A DNA stretch of 14,756 bases from DALYDD01 sp046049705 (GCA_046049705.1 JBJOQZ010000028.1:1-14756); one strand, 5' to 3'. Shown: positions 1-6,450, numbered from the stretch's first letter. Notes: generated by a model not told the origin, from the letters alone. Numbers and translations are program-made.

Positions 1-30
1 GACTTAACCACCTGCTCAACCAAGCCATAA

Positions 31-67
31 GGCGTCCCGCTCACCGAGCGGGACGCCTTTCCTTTTT
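31..67 (+). terminator. Rho-independent terminator of an upstream gene
   Basis: A perfect 12-bp GC-rich stem (GGCGTCCCGCTC, 31-42, with GAGCGGGACGCC, 46-57) has a 3-nt loop and is followed by TTTCCTTTTT. The T-rich side lies to the right, so it ends a plus-strand transcript whose gene is outside the window. The minus-strand side has no T tract. Confidence 0.9.
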
Positions 68-89
68 CATACTTTTATTGTAGACTTGC

Positions 90-126
90 GATTACATATT
101 TATTAATAACCCGCGAATATGTAATC
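90..126. repeat. 11-bp inverted repeat upstream of rpsA
   Basis: GATTACATATT (90-100) and AATATGTAATC (116-126) are perfect inverted repeats with a 15-nt spacer. A weak promoter candidate, TTGTAG (78-83) with TATTAA (101-106) at 17-bp spacing, overlaps it. The repeat could therefore be an operator, or the first hairpin of the leader if transcription starts further upstream. No T tract follows, so it is unlikely to be a terminator. Confidence 0.55.
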
Positions 127-143
127 CCTCCTGTGCCCGTCCC

Positions 144-162
144 TATACATATATTATGTATA
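144..162. repeat. 8-bp inverted repeat with -10-like core before rpsA
   Basis: TATACATA (144-151) and TATGTATA (155-162) are perfect inverted repeats around a 3-nt centre. The core contains TATATT (150-155), which resembles a -10 box, and TATACG follows at 161-166. It is either the -10 region of an rpsA promoter or a leader hairpin. The sequence alone cannot separate these. Confidence 0.4.
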
Positions 163-177
163 TACGCTCAGATATCC

Positions 178-207
178 ATGGAGAAGCGTATTCGCTTTCA
201 AATATGA
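178..207 (+). other. Nine-codon upstream ORF overlapping the rpsA start
   Basis: ATG at 178 opens a nine-codon frame (MEKRIRFQI) that stops at TGA 205-207. It overlaps the chosen rpsA ATG (204-206) as ATGA, the classic arrangement for translational coupling. A TATACG box ends 11 nt before its ATG, like the leaderless-type starts elsewhere in the window. The same stretch holds GGAG (180-183) followed by a small hairpin (AAGCG 184-188, CGCTT 193-197) that would bring GGAG to about 6 nt from the rpsA ATG. Whether the peptide is translated is not known. Confidence 0.35.
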
Positions 208-1346
208 CTCAAACTAATTCAAATGAAGAAGTAGTGTTGACACAAACTGAAGAAGAAGCAGCGGCTGAAATCGCAAGCAAAAACTCAGTTATGGCAGCAC
301 TTTTAGCAGATTCAGCTAATCCACCAAGTATTGGTGATATTGTCGAAGGACCAGTTATCGCTATCGATAAAAAAGGTGTATTCGTCGATCTTAAACCATA
401 CGGAACTGGTATCATCTATGGTCGTGAATATATCGCGGCACGAGATATCATCCGAAAGGTAAATATCGGTGACAGCATCGCAGCTAAAGTTGTCGATGTT
501 GGCAACGCTGATGGATATGTCGAACTTTCACTCAAAGAAGCAAAACAAGCTCTTATCTGGGGTGAAGCTGAGACAGCTATCAAATCAAAGACTATCTTTG
601 ATATCCCAGTCCTCGAAGCAAATAAAGGTGGGCTTCTTATGGCTTGGCAAGGTATCCAAGGATTCCTTCCAGCTTCTCAACTTAAGGCAGATCACTATCC
701 ACGAGTAGAAAATGGTGACAAAGATAAAGTACTCGAAGAGCTCAAAAAGCTCGTCGGAGAAAAACTATCTGTATGTATCATCTCTGCTTCTCCAAAAGAA
801 GGTAAACTTATCTTCTCAGAAAAGAGCCCTGAATCTCGAGATAAAGAAAAGATTGTCAGCAAATATGCAGTCGGTGAAGAAATTGAAGGTACTGTCACAG
901 GTGCAGTAGATTTCGGAATCTTCGTGAAAATTGAAGACAATCTCGAAGGACTTGTACATATCTCTGAAATCGACTGGTCACTTGTAGAAGATCCTCGATC
1001 TATGTTCAAGGTTGGCGAAAAAGTTAAGGTAAAAGTGATTGAAATCAAAGACGGTAAAATCTCTCTTTCAATCAAAGCCCTTAAGCCAAACCCTTGGAAA
1101 GAAGCTGAGAAAAAATACAAGAAAGACGATGTCGTCACAGGTATCATCATCAAGTTCAATAAACATGGTGCGCTTGCTTCTATTGAGGAAGGTGTAGCTG
1201 GACTTGTACATATCTCTGAATTCGGTAGTGAACCAAAACTCCGAGAAAAGCTCGAACTTGGTAAGTCATATCCATTCAAAATCACTTTGTTTGATGCAAA
1301 GGATCAGAAAATGGCTTTGTCTTATGTAGATAAAGCAAAGAAGTAA
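204..1346 (+). CDS. rpsA: 30S ribosomal protein S1 (four S1 domains)
   Basis: Ribosomal protein S1 is an RNA-binding protein of the 30S subunit that helps recruit and unfold mRNA. The 380-residue product has four S1-type OB folds at about residues 43-112, 128-206, 223-292 and 306-375. The third and fourth carry the typical DFGIFV and LEGLVHISE or VAGLVHISE strings. The second is more divergent, as in the ribosome-docking repeats of the family. E. coli S1 is longer, with six domains; four-domain forms are common elsewhere. An acidic N-terminal segment (about residues 7-22) precedes the domains. ATG 204 was chosen over ATG 156 because the extra 16 residues of the longer form are not S1-like and an upstream ORF ends in ATGA at 204. 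The gene has its own leader and ends at a terminator shared with pth. Six of its seven arginines use CGA. Confidence 0.93.
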   Translation: MTQTNSNEEVVLTQTEEEAAAEIASKNSVMAALLADSANPPSIGDIVEGPVIAIDKKGVFVDLKPYGTGIIYGREYIAARDIIRKVNIGDSIAAKVVDVGNADGYVELSLKEAKQALIWGEAETAIKSKTIFDIPVLEANKGGLLMAWQGIQGFLPASQLKADHYPRVENGDKDKVLEELKKLVGEKLSVCIISASPKEGKLIFSEKSPESRDKEKIVSKYAVGEEIEGTVTGAVDFGIFVKIEDNLEGLVHISEIDWSLVEDPRSMFKVGEKVKVKVIEIKDGKISLSIKALKPNPWKEAEKKYKKDDVVTGIIIKFNKHGALASIEEGVAGLVHISEFGSEPKLREKLELGKSYPFKITLFDAKDQKMALSYVDKAKK

Positions 1347-1365
1347 AGTTCAAATTGAATCTTAC

Positions 1366-1410
1366 AATACAAAACACCGCTACATATGCGGTGTTTTGTA
1401 TTTATCTTTT
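1366..1410. terminator. Bidirectional terminator between rpsA and pth
   Basis: A perfect 13-bp stem (TACAAAACACCGC 1368-1380, GCGGTGTTTTGTA 1388-1400) with a 7-nt loop extends by two A-T pairs on each side. Plus-strand transcripts leave through TTTATCTTTT. On the minus strand the A-rich left arm gives a U-rich exit. It lies between the converging stop codons of rpsA and pth, so it probably serves both. Confidence 0.85.
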
Positions 1411-1414
1411 GTAC

Positions 1415-2044
1415 TTAATTAAACTTATTCATTGCCTCCAAAACCCCATCCTTTATGATTACTTCTACAATCTCTGGTACTTGGGCAATTATTTTTTTCA
1501 CTCGCTTCATTTCATCTGCCTGAAATTGTCCTAAAATAAACTTCACTACTTTATCTTCCCCACTCGGTTTTTTGATCTTGCCCGTAGGTGTCAGCGGCAA
1601 AATACCAATCTTTATTCTAATAAAAGCCTCGGTCTTAAAAGATCTTTTGATTGATTCAATTCCTCGATGACCCCCACTGCCCCGATTGAATACAATTTTG
1701 ATTTGTCCAAGAGGTAAATCTAGATCATCTTGAATTACAATCATCTTTGCTGTCTTTTTTTCTATCTTCTTTTTTATCTCAGGCGATACTGCTCCAGAAA
1801 TCTTTTCGCCCCATACAAGCGGTGCAACGGCAGAACCAGAACTATTCATATATGTATCTGGCAAAATCAATACTGCACCTTCTCCAGCAATTTCAATTTT
1901 AGCTTTTTGGGCTTTTGCCACAGAATCAAATTTCCAACTTTGATTCTGTGATTGAGCAAGCAACCCTACGGCCATACGGCCGATATTATGTCTTGTATCG
2001 ACATATTCTTCCCCTGGATTTCCTAAACCAACGATATAATACAT
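1415..2044 (-). CDS. pth: Peptidyl-tRNA hydrolase
   Basis: Pth cleaves the ester bond of peptidyl-tRNA released from stalled ribosomes and recycles the tRNA. The 209-residue product opens with YYIVGLGNPG (Asn9), has the catalytic-histidine motif DTRHNIG (His19), YMNSSG (Asn67), and the QDDLDLPLG motif near residues 105-113. The usual length is about 190; a lysine-rich insertion at about residues 85-99 explains the excess. In the GHNG-type loop the Asn is replaced by Arg (GHRG, about residues 125-128). That loop contacts substrate in characterised Pth, so this is a mild oddity. The frame stays open upstream into the lepB antisense, but the protein starts at MYYIVGLG, so ATG 2044 is clear. The start codon is 24 bp from the divergent lepB start, and the promoter must lie in that gap. 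Confidence 0.93.
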   Translation of the reverse strand: MYYIVGLGNPGEEYVDTRHNIGRMAVGLLAQSQNQSWKFDSVAKAQKAKIEIAGEGAVLILPDTYMNSSGSAVAPLVWGEKISGAVSPEIKKKIEKKTAKMIVIQDDLDLPLGQIKIVFNRGSGGHRGIESIKRSFKTEAFIRIKIGILPLTPTGKIKKPSGEDKVVKFILGQFQADEMKRVKKIIAQVPEIVEVIIKDGVLEAMNKFN

Positions 2045-2050
2045 ACCTAG

Positions 2051-2062
2051 TATGATATCATA
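2051..2062. promoter_or_regulatory. Palindromic divergent -10 element for pth and lepB
   Basis: TATGATATCATA is a perfect 12-bp palindrome, so each strand carries a TATGAT -10 box. On each strand exactly 12 nt separate the box from the ATG (2069 for lepB, 2044 for pth). Transcription starting about 6-7 nt after the box would give nearly leaderless mRNAs in both directions. No convincing -35 box is visible on either side. A second -10 candidate for lepB, TATAAT at 2035-2040, lies inside the first codons of pth and would give a leader of about 22 nt. Confidence 0.55.
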
Positions 2063-2068
2063 GTTATT

Positions 2069-2761
2069 ATGCAACCTTCGTATACCCCAACCAATACCCT
2101 TCATGCCGAAAGTACAACACCTGTACTGAAAACAATGCCAAAACCGGAAACAAAAGATCATTTCTGGCGTACTATTATTGTCTTTATCCTTATTGTGGCT
2201 GGACTCCGACTCTTTGTAATTGACCCTTTCTTGGTACACGGGAGCTCCATGGATCCAACGTTCCATGATGGCAACTATGTCATAGTAGACAAATTAACTT
2301 ATGCCCTTTCAAACCCAAAACGTGGAGATGTTATTGTCTTTAAAGCACCTACAGAAGATGGCCGTTATTTTATAAAACGAATTATAGGCCTCCCGAGTGA
2401 ACGAGTAGTTGTCGATGGTTCAGTAGTACAAATCTACAATACCGAATACCCAAATGGATTTGTTATCTACGAACCATATGTTGAATTTGAAAGTGGGAGA
2501 AAAGCAGACCGAACACTTAAGAGTGATGAATATTTTGTCATGGGAGACAATCGTGAAGTGAGTTCTGATTCACGATCATGGGGCGCACTCAAAGAAACTG
2601 CAATTACCGGCAGAGCACTTATCCGCCTTCTCCCCATTCAATCTATTTCAATTCTCCCTGGTAGTCAGACAAAATTTGATGACATCACCTACCCTGAACA
2701 AGGTAATACACAGAACCAGATCGACAGTGATACACCGGAGAAAACTGATATTTCTTCCTAA
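2069..2761 (+). CDS. lepB: Signal peptidase I
   Basis: Signal peptidase I is a membrane serine protease that cuts Sec and Tat signal peptides on the outer face of the cytoplasmic membrane. In the 230-residue product a polar N-terminal tail of about 32 residues precedes one membrane segment (about 33-51). The catalytic serine is Ser60 in HGSSMDPTF, and the general base is Lys103 in YFIKRIIGLPSE. The conserved GDNREVSSDSRSWG box starts at 159. The order and spacing of the boxes are those of a short Gram-positive-type SipS/LepB. The tail after residue 205 is polar and not conserved. ATG 2069 is preferred over Met23 because it lies 12 nt after the divergent -10 box. There is no Shine-Dalgarno sequence. 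Confidence 0.93.
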   Translation: MQPSYTPTNTLHAESTTPVLKTMPKPETKDHFWRTIIVFILIVAGLRLFVIDPFLVHGSSMDPTFHDGNYVIVDKLTYALSNPKRGDVIVFKAPTEDGRYFIKRIIGLPSERVVVDGSVVQIYNTEYPNGFVIYEPYVEFESGRKADRTLKSDEYFVMGDNREVSSDSRSWGALKETAITGRALIRLLPIQSISILPGSQTKFDDITYPEQGNTQNQIDSDTPEKTDISS

Positions 2762-2863
2762 TTCCAGAGACAATAGAGGCAAAGTGTGGATATGATAAAA
2801 TATAACTAAAACCTTGGACATTATACAAATGCATGTTAATCTACTGTTGATTTAAATATACCT
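2762..2863 (+). promoter_or_regulatory. Intergenic region upstream of the HisRS-like gene
   Basis: This 102-bp gap has no clear terminator for lepB. Promoter candidates are TATGAT (2791-2796), without a matching -35, and TTGGAC (2814-2819) followed after 17 bp by a weak TAATCT. Neither is convincing, so read-through from lepB is possible. Confidence 0.25.
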
Positions 2864-4249
2864 ATGGCAAAATCACAAGATAAAAAGACAATAAAACCTA
2901 TAATTAAAGCCACGAAAAAGGAAATACCCCAAAAGACCGCTAAAGGTCCCCGTGGTAAATCTAAGCCTGTTTTGGAAGACAAAGGACACCCTGTACACAT
3001 GCACAAGATGTCTAGTTTTACACCCCAAGAAAAGTATAAAACAAAGAAGACACAAATATCTCTTCCACCGACAATCTATAAAGGACATGTTGCTTGTGTG
3101 AAAACGGCTAAGCACTATGGTTTCTTCCCTTTTGAAATCGAGATGGAAAAAAGCGATATCGTAAAAGCAAAAACGCTTCGCGATAAAAATGCTAAATCAA
3201 ATCAAGGAGTTCTTACGTTTGAAAACTTTCTCGATGAAAAAGTAGCTCTGGTACGACATTTTGTAGAAAAAAAGTTTCAAGATTTACATCAACCACCTGC
3301 AATTTGTTTTAGTGGGCCGTTGAAAGGAAATCCATTTCTTGAAAAGACAAAAGAACATATCTTCAATCTTGATATTATTGGAAATGCAAAAAGTATCGCA
3401 GATGCAGTCGTGATTGAGACAGCCTATGTCATTTTAAAAGAACATCATGATATGGATGAGCTCATGGTAGAAGTAAACTCTGTTGGGGATAAAGAATCAT
3501 TTTCAAGATTCACCAAAGAATTCACTCAATACTTCAAAAAGCATTTGAGCGAGCTTCCTGCAGAGCTTAAAACAGCTTTTAAAAAAGACCCTCTTTCTCT
3601 TGGGCAAATTGACCATGATTCACTCGATCTACTCCGAGACGAAGCTCCGAAGCCGATCGATTATCTCTCAGAAGAAAGCCGTGTGCATTTTCGTGAAGTA
3701 TTAGAATACCTTGAATCCCTTGGTCTTCCTTATATGATCAATAATTCTTTGATCGGCACAAGACATTGTTCTACAGGAACTGTGTTCCAAATCGTCGGTA
3801 TAAAAGAATCTCCAAAGGGCGAAAAGCGCACTCTCCTTGCAATTGGCGAGCGATACAATAGTGTTGCTAAAAAAGCTCTTGGGAAAAAAGAAGTTCCTGC
3901 TATTGGTGCACATATCCTCGTCGACGATAAAGAGGCAAAGAAATCAGATACAGTTATCATAGAAGAAGAGATAAAGTTTTACTTTATCCACCTTGGATAT
4001 GAAGCCAAACTAAAAAGCCTAACAATCCTAGAGATTCTTCGGCAATCAAAGATATCGATACACCAGTCGCTTGCAAAGGATAAGATCACGGCTCAATTAC
4101 AAGCTGCAGAAAAACTAGGGGTGCCATATATTTTGCTCGTCGGTCAAAAGGAAGCCCTTGAAAACAGTGTCACCGTCCGACATGTTGAGACCCGAGTACA
4201 AGAGACCGTCCACATCGACAATCTAGTTGAATATCTTAAAAAATTGTGA
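2864..4249 (+). CDS. Degenerate histidyl-tRNA-synthetase-like protein
   Basis: The 461-residue product follows the plan of class II HisRS. A lysine-rich N-terminal extension (about 1-65) is followed by a HisRS-like core (about 66-355) and a C-terminal anticodon-binding-like domain (about 370-461). Recognisable family strings are EVNSVGD (203-209), PIDYLSEES...HFREVLEYLESLGLPY (264-290), TVFQI (306-310), the AGGRYD counterpart AIGERYN (326-332) and PAIGAHI (345-351). The catalytic signatures are missing. The motif 2 region (150-173) lacks the FRxE arginine. RGLDYY is replaced by GTRHCS (298-303). The motif 3 Gly-Glu-Arg is replaced by LVDDKEA (352-358). It is therefore unlikely to charge tRNA. 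HisZ (the regulatory subunit of ATP phosphoribosyltransferase) and the HisRS-like part of GCN2 are known catalytically dead HisRS relatives, but nothing here shows histidine synthesis. It lies 13 nt before rpsU, which hints at a translation-related role. That role is inference. Confidence 0.75.
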   Translation: MAKSQDKKTIKPIIKATKKEIPQKTAKGPRGKSKPVLEDKGHPVHMHKMSSFTPQEKYKTKKTQISLPPTIYKGHVACVKTAKHYGFFPFEIEMEKSDIVKAKTLRDKNAKSNQGVLTFENFLDEKVALVRHFVEKKFQDLHQPPAICFSGPLKGNPFLEKTKEHIFNLDIIGNAKSIADAVVIETAYVILKEHHDMDELMVEVNSVGDKESFSRFTKEFTQYFKKHLSELPAELKTAFKKDPLSLGQIDHDSLDLLRDEAPKPIDYLSEESRVHFREVLEYLESLGLPYMINNSLIGTRHCSTGTVFQIVGIKESPKGEKRTLLAIGERYNSVAKKALGKKEVPAIGAHILVDDKEAKKSDTVIIEEEIKFYFIHLGYEAKLKSLTILEILRQSKISIHQSLAKDKITAQLQAAEKLGVPYILLVGQKEALENSVTVRHVETRVQETVHIDNLVEYLKKL

Positions 4250-4255
4250 TAAAGT
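4227..4255 (+). promoter_or_regulatory. Weak candidate promoter for rpsU
   Basis: TTGAAT (4227-4232) and TAAAGT (4250-4255) have 17-bp spacing. The -10 would end 7 nt before the rpsU ATG and give a leaderless mRNA. The match is weak and overlaps the stop codon of the HisRS-like gene; rpsU may simply be co-transcribed. Confidence 0.25.
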
Positions 4256-4262
4256 ATTGGCC

Positions 4263-4505
4263 ATGAATAATGTATCAGTAGAACGAAACCCAAACGAAAG
4301 CACGTCTTCTGTATTGCGACGATTTACAAAGCGCGTACAGGATTCTGGTATTCTCAACCGTGTCCGAGGCCTCAAAGAAGCTACTCGAACTCTTTCTTAC
4401 TACAAGAAAAAGAAAGCTACGCTTGAAGTACTCAAACGACGTGAAGACCGAGAAAAACTTGCAAAGCTTGGAAAACTTCCAGTAAGCAAAAGAGGTCGAA
4501 AGTAA
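4263..4505 (+). CDS. rpsU: 30S ribosomal protein S21
   Basis: S21 is a small basic protein of the 30S platform near the 3' end of 16S rRNA, important for initiation. The 80-residue product matches the family: a VERNPNES segment with the conserved Asn-Glu-Ser, then SVLRRFTKRVQDSGIL (16-31), then a basic helix with YYKKKKATLEVLKRREDREK. It is slightly longer than E. coli S21 (71 residues) because of its C-terminal tail. ATG 4263 is used because residues encoded further upstream overlap the previous gene and are not S21-like. The gene is 13 nt after the HisRS-like gene and 6 nt before ybeY. No Shine-Dalgarno sequence is present. Eight of its twelve arginines use CGA. Confidence 0.93.
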   Translation: MNNVSVERNPNESTSSVLRRFTKRVQDSGILNRVRGLKEATRTLSYYKKKKATLEVLKRREDREKLAKLGKLPVSKRGRK

Positions 4506-4511
4506 AGCAAA

Positions 4512-4937
4512 ATGAAGATTATTTTTGAATCATCTTCATTTGCTGTCTCGACTACCCTCTCAAGAAAAAACACACCTCGAATAGATGGTGTGTTTTTTCA
4601 GTCTATCAAGGATAAAGTGCTTGGTAAAAAATATTCTCTCAGTCTTGTATTTATTGGCAAAAAAAGAATGAGACAGCTCAATGCACAATATCGAAAAAAA
4701 GATTATGCGACCGATATCTTGAGCTTTACTCTCGATACTGATGCAGGTGAAATATGCATCTACCCTGAAAAAGCACGATCAAAATCAAAATTATTTGATA
4801 GAACATATGAAAATTATCTTTCATATTTGTTCATACACGGCATGCTCCACCTCAAAGGCATGGATCATGAATCTGAGAAAGAAGCCTTGCAGATGGAATC
4901 TGCAGAAAAAAAGTGGTGCAAAACATTTGGTATCTAA
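4512..4937 (+). CDS. ybeY: Endoribonuclease YbeY
   Basis: YbeY is a zinc-dependent endoribonuclease of the UPF0054 family, involved in 16S rRNA 3' maturation and ribosome quality control. In the 141-residue product the family core begins at about residue 41 with SLSLVFIGKKRMRQLNAQYR. TDILSF follows at 67-72, then GEICI (79-83), and the metal-binding HGMLHLKGMDH (109-119) with His109, His113 and His119. The length and order match the family. The gene begins 6 nt after rpsU, so the two are almost certainly co-transcribed. A perfect terminator-like hairpin (4565-4598) lies in codons 18-29, where the protein is poorly conserved, and may limit read-through from rpsU. The N-terminal 38 residues are less typical than the core. 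Confidence 0.92.
   Translation: MKIIFESSSFAVSTTLSRKNTPRIDGVFFQSIKDKVLGKKYSLSLVFIGKKRMRQLNAQYRKKDYATDILSFTLDTDAGEICIYPEKARSKSKLFDRTYENYLSYLFIHGMLHLKGMDHESEKEALQMESAEKKWCKTFGI
4565..4598 (+). terminator. Terminator-like hairpin inside ybeY
   Basis: AAAAAACACACC (4565-4576) and GGTGTGTTTTTT (4587-4598) form a perfect 12-bp inverted repeat with a 10-nt loop. The core is a 6-bp stem flanked by an A tract and a T6 tract, the form of an intrinsic terminator. It is 60 nt downstream of the rpsU stop and within ybeY codons 18-29. It could act as a leaky terminator that makes more rpsU than ybeY mRNA. Confidence 0.6.
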
Positions 4938-4985
4938 ATTGGGATGTAAGCTAAGTATTCCACCAGAGCTGCGAAGCTATCCACA

Positions 4986-5023
4986 TTGTTATCAGAGGCT
5001 TTGAGTAGTATAATATACTCAAA
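4986..5023 (+). promoter_or_regulatory. ftsA promoter with palindrome over the -10 box
   Basis: TTGTTA (4986-4991) and a consensus TATAAT (5009-5014) have 17-bp spacing, which makes a good sigma-70-type promoter. The -10 box is the centre of an inverted repeat: TTTGAGTA (5000-5007) and TACTCAAA (5016-5023). Transcription would start near 5021 and leave an ftsA leader of about 85 nt that is pyrimidine-rich. The palindrome is well placed to be an operator. No T tract follows, so it is a poor terminator. Confidence 0.6.
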
Positions 5024-5105
5024 ATATTCAGTATTCAGGCTCTTTTTCTGATATTCACTTCGTCATTTTCACCAATTTTATTTAATCCACTTCATACTTA
5101 CATCC

Positions 5106-6386
5106 ATGGCAATAGGTCGAACACTTTCAGTCGGAATAGATATCGGAACTTCGCAAGTAAAAGTTCTTGTAGCTGAATACCCATTGCAAAATAATCAAGG
5201 TCAAAATCGATCACAGACATCTGCAAACGAAAAAGATACACCTCGTCCTACAACACAAAATTCTAAAGCTGATAGTACTACCCCGCGTATCGTCAGTACC
5301 GGCATATCAGAAACTAAAGGTATGCGACATGGATATATCACAAACGTATCTGAAGTTGCAAAATCAATCCGTACTGCAGTTGATCAAGCACAGCGTGGTG
5401 CTGGCACTACTATCAAGCGAGCATTTGTATCTATCGGTGGTATCGGGCTTGGCGCTATCATATCGACAAGTTCAGTAAATACCACTAAAGCAGACTCGGA
5501 AATTACCGATCTCGATGTCAAACGTGCAATTGATGAAAGTGAAAAAGAACTACCACATCTATATATCCAAAATAGAAAAATCATTCACACTATCCCCCTT
5601 GAATACCGTATCGATGGTAAGCGAGTTCTTGGTAAGCCACAAGGATTAAAAGGTCTGAGACTTGAAGCTCGAGTCTTGTATATCACTTGTCTTTCGCATC
5701 ACTTAAGCGATATCTTACTCGCACTTGAAGAAGCAGATATCGAAGCGCTCGATGTTATCGCTTCACCTATGGCCGGAAGCGCAGTGACACTTCAAAAAAC
5801 TCAGAAAATTGCTGGTTGTTTATTTGCAAATATCGGTTCTGAGACAACTTCAATTATGGTATTTGAAAATAATATTCCAATCTCCATGGAAGTATTTCCA
5901 TTTGGTTCAAATGATGTCACAAACGATATTGCCCTTGGACTCAAGGTTAGCCTTGAAGATGCAGACGAAATTAAACGCGGAAATGATCGAGGATTAATTT
6001 ATTCTAAAAAGAAACTTGATGAAATCGTCATCGCCCGTCTTTCAGATATTTTTGATTTGATTGATGATCACCTCAAGCGTATCGATCGAAGTGGATTGCT
6101 TCCTGCAGGAATTACAATGACAGGCGGTGGTGCTGGATTACAAAATATAGACGAACTAGCAAAAATTGCACTTCATCTTCCAGCAAAACAAGCTGCGCTG
6201 GCATTTCAAGGAAATAGTAAAGGTATTGTACATGACAATGAATGGTCGACTGCATATGGACTTGCAGTACTTGGACTAAGCAATGATGATAATTCCACTG
6301 TGGATTTGGAACTCCTGGGTGTGAAGCGTATTTTTGAAAAAACAGGTAAAAGTATTTGGGCTTGGATTAAGAAATTCCTCCCTTGA
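5106..6386 (+). CDS. ftsA: Cell division protein FtsA
   Basis: FtsA is an actin-like ATPase that tethers FtsZ filaments to the membrane and recruits later division proteins. The 426-residue product starts with the phosphate-1 motif GIDIGTSQVK (about 10-19) and contains the FtsA-specific 1C domain after ETKGMRHGYITNVSEV (about 69-84). GCLFANIGSETTSIMVF (about 237-253) is the phosphate-2 region and TMTGGGAGLQNIDELA (about 337-352) the adenosine motif. The C-terminus KSIWAWIKKFLP is an amphipathic helix, the usual membrane-targeting sequence. A polar, low-complexity insertion (about residues 27-60) interrupts the first actin subdomain soon after the phosphate-1 loop. ftsZ lies 207 bp downstream with its own promoter. 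There is no Shine-Dalgarno sequence before ATG 5106. Confidence 0.93.
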   Translation: MAIGRTLSVGIDIGTSQVKVLVAEYPLQNNQGQNRSQTSANEKDTPRPTTQNSKADSTTPRIVSTGISETKGMRHGYITNVSEVAKSIRTAVDQAQRGAGTTIKRAFVSIGGIGLGAIISTSSVNTTKADSEITDLDVKRAIDESEKELPHLYIQNRKIIHTIPLEYRIDGKRVLGKPQGLKGLRLEARVLYITCLSHHLSDILLALEEADIEALDVIASPMAGSAVTLQKTQKIAGCLFANIGSETTSIMVFENNIPISMEVFPFGSNDVTNDIALGLKVSLEDADEIKRGNDRGLIYSKKKLDEIVIARLSDIFDLIDDHLKRIDRSGLLPAGITMTGGGAGLQNIDELAKIALHLPAKQAALAFQGNSKGIVHDNEWSTAYGLAVLGLSNDDNSTVDLELLGVKRIFEKTGKSIWAWIKKFLP

Positions 6387-6450
6387 TTGTAGGGCTTGTT
6401 TAAAGGCTCACATATCGATTCTCTTTAAAACAGAACATTTGTCCGACTGC

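Noticed and set aside
124..131. CCTCCT upstream of rpsA, identical to the usual anti-Shine-Dalgarno core
   Set aside because: It is short and expected by chance; no partner sequence or 16S rRNA context is present.
156..203. N-terminal extension of S1 from ATG 156
   Set aside because: The 16 extra residues are not S1-like, no ribosome site precedes them, and they overlap a palindrome with -10-like sequence. ATG 204 gives the expected acidic N-terminus.
695..1285. Long minus-strand open frame inside rpsA
   Set aside because: It is the antisense shadow of a clear S1 gene; the Ser/Pro-rich translation has no domain.
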